Origin: Atopsyche davidsoni
Taxonomy: Eukaryota; Arthropoda; Insecta; Trichoptera; Hydrobiosidae
DNA length: 64,000 nt
Direction: 5' to 3'
NCBI GenBank assembly: GCA_022113835.1
Contig: JAILWY010000020.1
Coordinates: forward strand, 4,402,001-4,466,000
Positions 55,180-64,000 of this stretch are shown here, in pieces. The stretch's first letter is position 1, and each line of letters begins with the position of its first letter. The position numbers were made by a program, and so were the translations under genes. The notes under the pieces are model-generated. The model did not search any database. It was not told the DNA's origin and saw only the letters and a program-made list of their open reading frames with translations.

Positions 55180-55300
55180 CCCTGAAGTCTCGTATTGAAT
55201 ATACTGCCTCATCAGGATCCCAGATCTCATTCAATCAGGTCCCCAAATACGTACATTTTTTAACTCTCTCCACGACTTTGTTGTCGATGTAGATGGCCCA
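54817..55300 (-). pseudogene. Non-LTR reverse transcriptase fragment, tandemly duplicated and split by (TA)n
   Basis: Two copies, starting at about 54816 and 55043, each begin GGGACCTAGACCCTT (the end of family A) followed by reverse transcriptase sequence read on the minus strand: MAVYRRILKGLG, FIKCYVVSVLLY, then (TA)n, then DQAVYSIRDF and MNEICDP. In related proteins NEIWD...RAR and KCYV-SVLLYG are close together, so the TA runs (54913-54976 and 55141-55178) sit inside the gene. The duplicated unit is about 227 bp. The IYIYIY frames are translations of the microsatellite. Confidence 0.75.
54913..54976. repeat. Long (TA)n microsatellite
   Basis: About 32 TA pairs without interruption; a second tract of about 18 pairs is at 55143-55178. 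Both stand at the same point of the duplicated unit. Confidence 0.95.
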
Positions 55301-55624
55301 AAGTGTAATAAACAAATTGAACACATGAAAACAACGCCCGGATATATTTAAGTAAACAGTCATGGAGTGCATTGATCGCGTCCAGTTTACCGTTGCGGCT
55401 CATTCCGCAGGCAGCGCAGGTGCGGCGCCGCCAGGATGCGGCCTTCCTGCTTCCTCCCTGCCCCGCGAAGCCTCCACAGCCAAGCCAGGAAATCAAGTGC
55501 CACGTGGCCTCACCCCGTGCACGTGCACCGCCAATATTTATCGGTTGATTCTTCTTCTAGTGCCTCTCCTCAGAGGGGCGGCGGAGACGGCATGCACGAG
55601 CATGCGACATACTCATGGATCTCT

Positions 55625-55740
55625 TGAAAATTGATTGAAAGAAACTCTTAGAAAAGTATCATCGTGATTTGTGTGGGATTTGAATCCACACCCCCCAAGC
55701 TTACGTGGCCGGTGCATTACCAATTGTACCAACGAATCAC
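55625..55740 (-). repeat. tRNA-derived SINE head
   Basis: On the minus strand GTGATTCGTTGGTACAATTG (from 55740) is followed by GTAATGCACC, then GGATTCAAATCC (55687-55676) and CACACAAATCAC. TGGTACAATTGG fits a pol III A box and GGATTCAAATCC a B box, 26 bases apart. GTGATT and AATCAC could form an acceptor stem. The anticodon loop lacks the conserved T33 and the stem has mismatches, so it is a SINE head, not a tRNA gene. The body that follows (CGATGATACTTTTCTAAGAG) recurs in the palindrome at 55896. Confidence 0.6.
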
Positions 55741-55895
55741 TGATATTATCACAATCAATAAAATCTGTATAGGCAAAATCGTACTTCCTGTGAGACGGTC
55801 TTCACAAAAATCAATAATATACTCATGGGTTTCTTTAGAGTCCTGAAATTTTATATACGCTGCTACCTGATAGCATTATTTCATACAATAATCCC

Positions 55896-56060
55896 TACTA
55901 ATATGATTAGGCACATTAGTTCATATATAGAAGATGATTTAAAGAAACTCTCAGAAAAATATCATCGTGATTTCTGTGGGATAAATCACGATGATATTTT
56001 TCTGTGAGTTTCTTTAAATCATCTTCTATATATGAACTAGTGTGCCTAATCATATTAGTA
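55896..56060. repeat. Long near-perfect palindrome: 78-nt arms, 9-nt loop
   Basis: The left arm 55896-55973 and right arm 55983-56060 pair at 76 of 78 positions; the loop is CTGTGGGAT. The right arm begins AAATCACGATGATATTTTTC, which is how the SINE body at 55665 continues after its tRNA-like head. The structure is therefore two headless SINE bodies joined head to head. If transcribed it would fold into one long hairpin. Confidence 0.9.
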
Positions 56061-59000
56061 ATCATTGACTAATCCATACATAGATATACAATAATTCCTT
56101 TAAAAAGCTCTGGCTTTAAGATTTGATACTCCTTCTTTAGCAGGCTACAGAAACACTTTCAATTCGACAAGTACTTCCAGAGCACATCTCTCCATAATCA
56201 TTCCATATCCACTGTATAGTATGGCAGCATCATAATGACCTCATCACCTCTTTACACCTTCAACGCCTCTCTTGAATACCAAGGTGCTTTGATACTTTAA
56301 TAGGTAAATTATTATAATCGTCTCCGTGATACTGCCTTGATTTTTCAGCGACAGTACCTCCACGCTAAAGCACCGCAGGCTGTAAACTAAATAACACACA
56401 TGACTGTGAATCTATAGTATATCATCAGAAAAGTAATACTTCTCCCAGGATTACTATTGAAAGTTTAAAAAATGGCCAAGATAGGCGGAACGCGGGTTTG
56501 GAAGCGCTGAGGTCAGCAAAGCGACACTTTGAGCAACAAAAATTGATTGCGCAAAGTATATAATATAGCCGAGGCCGCTCAGACAATGTAATTGTTTATG
56601 GAGTAAATTTGTTTTTTTATTGAACTTTTGTTTATGGGGAATTCGTGATCGAATCTGTCCTCTATAATCTCCGGCAAGGTTTTGCATATTTTCGATTATA
56701 TTATTTTACCTGTTCATTTTTTTATTTTGCCTTGCTTTTGAGCTGAGACAGCACAGCTCGAGAAAAGTATCAGCGTGTGGTTTTAAAACACCTTGCATAC
56801 CTGATTTAAAGGTATTCACTTCAGAGTATCGTATAATTAACCGCGTTATAGGAGGCTTGATATGTGTGTAATAATGGGAACCATAGAAACTGGCAACAAG
56901 TGTTCTTTCTCAGCTTGTGAAAGGGGTTTTTTTTACTATGGAATTGTGGCTATTTATTTTTAGACACTACGACCTTTTTCAGAGGTGACCTCGCCTCAAT
57001 CTCATGTATAATAAAATCATAGATTTATCTATATTTAACCAATTGAAAGAAGAAAATTTAGTTGTATACTTGATGTATTATGTTTTTACTATTCACGTCT
57101 AAACAGGGTGATTCCCTGAAATGTTTCAAAAATACTTAAAAATACCCAAATTCTATTGAATTCATGGTGTCACCCTGAGGTAAAAGCAAAGCAAAAATCA
57201 CTTGCATTGTTGCGTGTTACCTGTAATATTACCTGTGTTAATCATGATCTAGCGACTTCAGGGTGTTGCAGCCTTTATACTGATGCTTCTAGAGTGGAGG
57301 GCTGCGGATTTTAATAAATGCGCGTCACGGAGTGAATCTAATTGAATTGAGTGGCTTCGAGTAGTATTTTTTTTTTTTTTACTGGTATTAGTCTCGAATT
57401 CATGTGTGAATCCAAATGTAGCCTGCGCGACAGGGGAGGCCCTCATCGAGCAGTGGACCGCAGGCGATAGGGACACACCAATTCCATTGCCACCTGATTC
57501 GTGACGTTAAATCGTCTGATGCAATCATCGGACCGCGAAGATTGTCGGGTGTGTCAGAAATGACTCATCATTCGCGTGTTTCGACTGTCGTGGCGTGCCG
57601 TTGAGATCACACCAAGACAAGCTGTCTCTTAATCGCTCGCCCCAAGTGCCTGTAAATGGGATGGTTATTGCAGTAACTAACGCTTCCGGTGTTTGCGACA
57701 GTGACAATATCATGTTTCAGGGCCGAACTGAAAAATACTATCAATAAAACTACTATTTTTTTGTTCGCGACACTAATGGGATTTGAAACCATACCTTTTT
57801 ATGGCTTTTAAGATATAAATATTGTATACACGCCGCTGTTTGCCCTCCATTAAATCCCTTCTCGAGGACTGCCTTAATGACTAATTGGCACAGGACTAAA
57901 GCCATACCTTCCCTCTTACCCCCAACCCCCATAAATCACACACCTCACCATGGCATCAGAAGGCATCGAAGGAGAACGTCCTCGTGTTCAGCCCCAAAAG
58001 CCATAGACTCGCGCATAGCGTAAAGGTCATCCCATAAAGTTTAACGCTTGCATTTTACTATTTGCCTTTAAAATTTCAAATGCCAATTGCGCATGGACAG
58101 GTATTTTTTATCGGCTCACGTGTGGTAAATGGCAGGTAAAATGGCAGGTAAAATGGCAGGTAAAATGGCCACTCTGGGAGAACCCACCGTGTCGATAAAT
58201 GAGTTGTTAAAAAAAAAAAACAACACATTAAACTAGCTTTGTGCTTTTTAAACCAGCTTATGAAATAGGTCAAAAATATTACTTTGTACTTCTTCAAGTG
58301 AGTCTTCTCACTGATTCGTCTGTTCATGGTTTTCTTATGGTAAATAATGCAGAGGGTCCCCGAGTTCCCTACGCAACCTAAATTATTATATCAATCGTTA
58401 TTTTATATGCATTTAAAATTCCTGAAAATAGCCTCGGTACCTAGACTGAAACTTTTTTTTTGTGTTTTTATGAAGATTCGTATTCAGATTTGTATTTATA
58501 TGATGAATCATCTATTTGATTTTTTTTTGAGAAGTGGACTTGGAATAATTGTGGAGGAATGTGTTCTGGAAACACCCTGTAGAGGTGAGAAAGGCTGCTG
58601 CAAAAGGAACATCAGATCTTTGCATAATATAATGATATAAAATGCAGCAATAATATTTAAAAAAATGCAGTGTAGAAGGACCCAATGACTCACTACACTA
58701 TTCCCTTAAAAAAACCATGAACAGACATAGAGGTATATTCAATGAGATGGTCACCAACCTCCTCTAAAGATGTACACGTGAGTTCAGCATTTTCTCCCCC
58801 ATGGCGAAAACCCCATATATAAATTCGTATGGGGAGAACAATTCGCTTTACTGAGTGTTCCTGCAAATGCAATTTCGAAGCAAAATGCTCCGAAATTCAT
58901 TATTAAATATGAATATTTTTTTATATTCATATTTAATTTGAAGATAACGACTCCGGCTCGTCTCTTGAGTCAGCAGCATCCTCGCTGCAGCAAATGACGT

Positions 59001-60089
59001 CAGCGTTTCGTTCAACACATCTTACCTGGGATTTCCTATATCGTTAACCACCTGTGACTGATTTCGGTTAATAATTACGTGCGCACGTATAAGGAAACGC
59101 CATAAAAAAAAAAATTGCACGGACGAATTTGCTCAGTAATTAAACTTCCCCCGCGAGTTTTCGTACGAACAGGGTGATCACAAAATACGTTTAAACTTAT
59201 TATTAATATATTTATTTATATAGTGAAAAATTTCAGACTTGCTTGCGAACACTTAAAAATCTCACTAGAGGAGGTTTACGACTATATCATTGGAAATTTT
59301 AATAATAATTTTCCTTGCAATACTCATTTTACAGCGGATTTACTATAGACCAGGGGTGGCCAAAGCTGTCCGATATACACACATACTGAAATAACCTGAG
59401 ATTTAAAACTCAGTCTATTGACGATCCCTGGTTTCTTAAGGTGCATTCTCATCCTACGCTCTTCAAAATCGATCGTAAATTTGGTAATTTTTTCTTCTTC
59501 TTAGCTTTCCGCCTAATCGAATTTTCAGCTGAATCGAATCGTGAAGTCTTCCGTATCCGAAATATTTATTAATCGTTTTGTTTAAACCGGGCGTAGGCTT
59601 AAGCCAGAGTTTGTGTAATACCCATTTTAATTGATCTGATCATTTATTTTATTTAAAATAATAATTACTTATGACACTCTTGCCGATTGAGCTACTGCGC
59701 CACTGAGAATTAAAACCGCTATGCAACGTTTTATAATAAATTATGTAAACCCACTGGTTTTCGAGTGATTGAATCGTTTTTTAAATACAGCTTTTTGTAT
59801 GATGTCTACATTCCCATATTTTTTTTTATATTGCATCAGAATATAATTTATTGTTTTTGTGCTTATAAAATAGGATGTGATGCAATTCAAGAAGCTTTGA
59901 GTATTTCTATTAATAATTTATGAAGTTATCGTGAATAAAAAAACACGATGTGTTGTTGCATTTTTTTTTATATATAATGCAAGCCCGTCAACTAAACACT
60001 CTAATTAAAATATTATTTATTTTATTCGTTGAATCAAATATTAATAATGGATTTAAGAAAATTAATTAAAGTTGTTTGAACACTGAATA
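56061..60089. other. Intronic stretch with family F copies and short repeats
   Basis: No supported gene. 58133-58168 is a 12-bp tandem (GGCAGGTAAAAT, three copies). 58285-58345 is an inverted family F scrap and 58575-58780 a + copy (AACATCAGATCTTTGCATAA, ACCATGAACAGACATAGAGG, ATGGTCACCAACCTCCTC). 59346 has AGGGGTGGCCAAAG, a hAT-type end. 59690-59725 resembles the A-box part of a tRNA on the minus strand (TAGCTCAATCGGCAAGAG). 57448 has a RTE-like AGCAGTGGACCGCAGG motif. Confidence 0.45.
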
Positions 60090-60093
60090 TTAA

Positions 60094-60688
60094 GGGTCTT
60101 GCTACTTTACTTTGCTTGGTGTCCATCCCCCGTCTGCCCCAAAAAAAGGACCGTTTTACCTGGCGAATTGTGTCATTTAATTAATTTAATTGTCACTTTA
60201 TTTTTCTATGTCGAAAGTTGATTTTTTTATAGTGTATTGAAAAAACTATAAATTATATTTAACAATTTTTTATCATTGAATTTACGTCCATTTTTAGGGT
60301 AAAATAAAATCTTGAACATGTTGAAAAATTGGATAAAATGACGACTTTTCAAAACCAAAGTTTGTTAAAGATTTTTTTTTTTAATTTTTAAATTAATAAG
60401 ACGCACATGGTTTATATTTAATCTTTTAATTCCAATAAAAAAAAAGACTTTTAAATGTTTAGGACTCTTGGAAAATGTACCGGACGAATCTCCAAATTCC
60501 TACACTTCAATCGGAAAAACACATATTTATCATATTAATAGTAAACTTACAAGAAATAAAAATATATTGTGTTCGGAAGAAGAGATGTATCAAACTTTTT
60601 GCATTTAAATATTTTTGATTTGTGCAGTCGATTTTTCGCAAAACGGACCTGAAAATGATAAAAAAAACTCGATTATGGGACTTAGACC
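60094..60688 (+). mobile_element. Family A copy 6, full length with TTAA on both sides
   Basis: TTAA at 60090-60093 and 60689-60692; start GGGTCTTGCTAC and end GGGACTTAGACCC, giving an inverted GGGTCT/AGACCC terminus. It is 595 bp and non-coding. About 45 bp before it (TAATAATGGATTTAAGAAAA, GTTGTTTGAACACTGAATA) also precede the 54228 copy. The GGG-first terminus differs from classic piggyBac ends (CCC-first), so the superfamily is open. Confidence 0.85.
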
Positions 60689-60692
60689 CTTA

Positions 60693-61205
60693 ATCAAATT
60701 TGTGGTAAGATGTAGATAAACGCAAGTACGATTTTCTTAGAAAAAGGCTCTATTGATCTATCGAGCCAATGAATCGACCAATTTCTCGATCGTCACTGTA
60801 CCAAGCCAATTCACGACCAGTCTATAAATCTTATTATAACCTTTGTCAATTCGCATCTAATGGGTTTGTTTTTTCAATAATTATATTATCAAACATATCA
60901 GATTTCCCATAAGCCGACAACTCATTCCGACGAGGAAAAAAAACGCACGGAATCAATATCCGCGAATATCAGCGTAGGCTTAATTGGATGGATCTGCGTG
61001 CCGAGACTGAATTGAGATGTCAGCTGTTGTTGCGCCACGTGTCTGGCCACAGCCTCCGGGAGCGTGAGTCGTGAGTCGTGAGTCGTGAATCGTGAGTCAG
61101 CCGCCCACGCCTGAAAGGACGGGCGCCTCTCCGATTTCGCATATAAATTTTATTGATATATAGAAAAGCGTTGTTTCAATGATACACAAAAGGGTTTCCG
61201 GTATA
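60693..61205. other. Mixed sequence with a 9-bp tandem
   Basis: No gene seen. 61063-61100 repeats GTGAGTCGT four times with one change (GTGAATCGT), ending GTGAGTCAG, which contains the AP-1-type TGAGTCA. GC content is higher between 60950 and 61140. Confidence 0.5.
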
Positions 61206-61580
61206 ATATATCTTCTTCTTCTTCTGGTGCCTCTTCTCACGGGAGGTTGGTGACATATTTATATCCTAGTCATATCATATCTTCTTCCTTCGATGTTTCC
61301 TTGCTTACTGTTACAAGACAAAGGACCCTCCGCTACTTTACCATGGTCAGGAGTTGTTTTTCAAGTGACGCGGTTAACCCATGGTGTTTTAAGAATTCTC
61401 CTATATAGCCACATGTAAATTCTTCGCATAGTGACCAAGCTTCGACTCCATAAATAAAAACTGAAACGACATAACACTTGGTGAATCTCAGTGTTATGTC
61501 TCTTGAGCTCTCCACTTATCTACTTGACAACCATTATTTTCGTAATATATATCCATTGGTGAATATTCTCATGGGGTTTT
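61206..61580 (-). pseudogene. Non-LTR reverse transcriptase C-terminal fragment with 3' tail
   Basis: On the minus strand LRFTKCYVVSVFIYGVEAWS is the conserved KCYV-SVLLYG-E-W box of insect non-LTR reverse transcriptases; YIGEFLKHHGLT and SLEKQLLTMVK follow. The 3' tail at 61240-61206 (GTGAGAAGAGGCACCAGAAG then GAA repeats) is joined correctly. Frameshifts and a short duplicated block (GACATAACACTTGG and TGTTATGTC) show decay. This is the clearest copy of the LINE found in at least eight pieces across the window. Confidence 0.75.
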
Positions 61581-63170
61581 TTTTTGAGAATCAGCAATGC
61601 ATAGAATGCATCTCTTATTTAGTAACTCTTATCAGCTGCACCTGAAATATTTTAAATGTGATAACTACACCATTGCGGTTGTGAAATTTGCTTATACTAT
61701 GCCTATACTTTTTTTGACTGGTGAAGTTCCATTTTTTATAATAACTTTATGATAACTTTGCATTCTTTCTTCACTTTGAGTTTATTATATTTTTGGCATG
61801 ACTAGTTTCGACCAACAGGCTCGGTCATCATCAGATGCATAACTAGACATGCCTGTGTGCATTATATTCGTTACACACCTCGAAAGGTGAAAGCCAATTG
61901 TATTTGTATAAATAAAATCAGCAGTTATTTTAAATAATCTTGAAGGAAATTTCACTCCCATAGCCTAGAAAGGCTGCGGTTTTTTCTATCAGGCTGCGGT
62001 TTCCTGCTGCTCCGACTTCCTCCGAGAGCACCACCAGAGGAAATCGCGCCAAGGTCACCACAACCGAGTCACGCGAGGAGACTGGATAGTCTCAATGCCA
62101 CGCAGAGACTGGATTCTACATCTGGACCAAAAAAATAACACAATCGGTGATCGGCCAATAGCGTCCGACTTGATTGATGTTGCCATTGAATCCATTTTTT
62201 AAATATTTTTTTTTACGTTTCGGTTCAAAATATCAGGACCATCTTCCGGGAAGGGAGTTTTGATATTCGGAGCCGAAACAAAGCGAAATAAATTAAAAAA
62301 GGCACAAGGAAAACATAAACATTGTGGAGTTGTTGGAATTGTGTATTTTTATATACAGGGGGTTTTATTTTCGTGTGCCAAGGGTTCTTGGGAATACGTA
62401 GGTTTTGATTGCCATTGTCAAGTGTTGATTTGGTTTCTTGCACTCCGACGTTTCGGTCACCATGAAGTAGGCCTGCAGAACGTTTGCGATTACCCTATAT
62501 ATATATATATAAACAGTATTTGTGACTATTTCTACTCAACCTGCACGAGTGAGCAAACTGTATTCGAGATAAAAGCAACGAACAAAAAGTAACCAATCAT
62601 TGATAATGGATAATGAACTGAAGCCGAAACCCGTCGAGTCGGTTCTGTGAGCGGATGTGGGCCGGACTGGTCGACAATTATGCCTTTATTTAATTTTCCA
62701 ATTAAAACCATTATACTGGATACTATCACTTTAATTTGTCTACCCAAGAAACCTTAAACAGAAAAAAAAATATATAGAAACGATCATTGAATACAAAAAA
62801 TACGTGGCTTCAGTTACTGGAAATCAGCTGTTTTCAATGGAAAAGTCTTGCTATTATGATGCCTTTAAAAAAAAAACACCTTGAGTAAAGATGTAATCAG
62901 TACTTTTAAGAGTTTTTTTGTTCTACATATAACATGAAAAATTTCAGATTTTTATTATACGCAGTTCATATCTGCAAATAGCTTCCTGTCTCGCTTGCGT
63001 TTTTTTTTTTTATTTTTTTTTAAATGCACCAGATTTGTCTGAACTCTCTCCCTTTGAAGTGTTTCGGTCTACACGTGGCGTGCACGTGTCAGTCACATGC
63101 GAAGGAGTCGTAAATATCGCATTGTTAAAGTGTCGCCTGCAATTTGCCACAACGTTCAGGCAGCTTGCCA
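61581..63170. other. Intronic stretch; hairpin-like motifs, no gene
   Basis: 61804-61850 has GTTTCGACCAACAGGCTCGG and TCATCATCAGATGCATAAC, and 62213-62250 has ACGTTTCGGTTC with ACCATCTTCCGGGAAGG; such motifs recur in insect repeats. 61970-62110 is GC-rich and unassigned. The frame 62260-62592 (+) of 110 codons has no domain and ends in repeat-like sequence. Confidence 0.4.
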
Positions 63171-64000
63171 GCATGAAAGAATTTCGACATAGCAAACTTC
63201 CCTTGTCCTAATAATACATTATCGAATATTTTTTTTGACAAAATAAAGGATGTTTATTATTAAAAATAAGCGTATCATCTGCGAATGTCTATGAGTATCT
63301 AAAATAATTGATTACTCTTAACTCCATACAAAAATTTCATTCAATAAATTTCTGCTAAACTTAATATAATAATTTGCTTGCATGAAAGAATTTCGGCATA
63401 GCAAACTTCCCTTGTCCTAATAATACATTATCGAATATTTTTTTTGACAAAATAAAGGATGTTTATAATTAAAAATAAGCGTATCATCTGCGAATGTCTA
63501 TGAGTATCTAAAATAATAAATTACTCTTAACTCCATACAAAAATTTCATTCAATAAATTGCTGCTAAACTTAATATAATAATTTGCTTGCATGAAAGAAT
63601 TTCGACATAGCAAACTTCCCTTGTCCTAATAATACATTATCAAATATTTTTTTAACAAAATAAAGGATGTTTATAATTAAAAATAAGCGTATCATCTGTG
63701 AATGTCTATGAGTATCTAAAATAATAAATTACTCTTAAATCCATACAAAAATTTCATTCAATAAATTACTGCTAAACTTAATATAATAATTTGCTTGCAT
63801 GAAAGAATTTCGACATAGCAAACTTCCCTTGTCCTAATAATACATTATCGAATATTTTTTTTGACAAAATAAAGGATGTTTATAATTAAAAATAAGCGTA
63901 TCATCTGCGAATGTCTATGAGTATCTAAAATAATTAATAACTCTTAACTCCATACAAAAATTTCATTCAATAAATTGTTGCTAAACTTAATATAATAATT
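63171..64000. repeat. 209-bp tandem array running off the window end
   Basis: GCATGAAAGAATTTCG starts at 63171, 63380, 63589 and 63797 (spacings 209, 209, 208). Units are almost identical (ACATTATCGAATATTTTTTT, GCGTATCATCTGCGAATGTC, ACTCCATACAAAAATTTCAT). The fourth unit is complete to within a few bases of position 64000, so the array may continue. Confidence 0.93.

Noticed and set aside
54798..55234. Frames with long IYIYIY stretches
   Set aside because: Translation of (TA)n microsatellites inside LINE debris.
55663..55740. A tRNA gene on the minus strand
   Set aside because: A and B boxes are present, but the anticodon loop lacks T33, the stem is mismatched, and the sequence runs on into a repeated body; a SINE head fits better.

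Overview
This window is a piece of an AT-rich, repeat-dense insect genome. The evidence is long introns, GT-AG splice signals, short interspersed (TTAGG)n runs (the common arthropod telomere unit, absent from Diptera), and remnants of piggyBac, hAT, pogo/Tigger, jockey-like and other non-LTR elements. It is not bacterial or viral. I cannot fix the order from sequence alone; a non-dipteran insect is the most I would say.

The protein-coding content is small and lies on the + strand: coding exon 1a (14482-14698), exon 2 (28631-28798) and a large exon 1b (45804-46881). All three are GC-rich islands in AT-rich DNA. Exon 1a and exon 1b each begin with an ATG preceded by an in-frame stop. Exon 1a ends, exon 2 begins and ends, and exon 1b ends in the same intron phase (phase 1). 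The simplest reading is the 5' part of one large gene with two alternative N-terminal modules (1a+2, or 1b) that splice into common exons beyond position 64000. I do not recognise the gene family. Two GC-rich stretches without long ORFs (about 5755-5917 and 36700-37074) look like promoters with non-coding leader exons for the two modules; this is inference.

Nearly everything else is repeats. (i) A family flanked by TTAA, called family A here, has full or partial copies at 2566-3154, 14718-17389, 24404-25177, 44751-45278, 54228-54828 and 60094-60688. The copy at 14718 starts about 20 bp past the exon 1a splice donor and is itself split by a 2.1-kb piggyBac element (15182-17303) with an exact TTAA duplication and a decayed transposase. 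The 24.4-kb copy encloses three 190-bp tandem units; the same units lie next to the 44.7-kb copy. (ii) Non-LTR reverse transcriptase fragments, mostly on the - strand, share their 3' tail with a short non-coding family, called family F here, which suggests a LINE/SINE pair. (iii) hAT and pogo miniature elements, some with exact target-site duplications. (iv) Five tandem arrays: 58 bp (9150-10063), 165-225 bp (46895-47420), 171 bp (49740-50610), 176/116 bp (39040-40255), and 209 bp (63171 to the window end). (v) Several long or perfect inverted repeats, the most striking with 78-nt arms at 55896-56060.

Region by region: 1-14200 holds repeats and a candidate leader exon; 14213-17390 holds exon 1a and the nested transposons; 17400-28600 is intron with hAT, LINE and 190-bp repeats; 28631-28798 is exon 2; 28800-45700 is intron with pogo and LINE remnants, a GC-rich candidate promoter and the 176-bp array; 45711-46881 is exon 1b; 46882-64000 is intron with tandem arrays, SINE/LINE copies and two family A copies.
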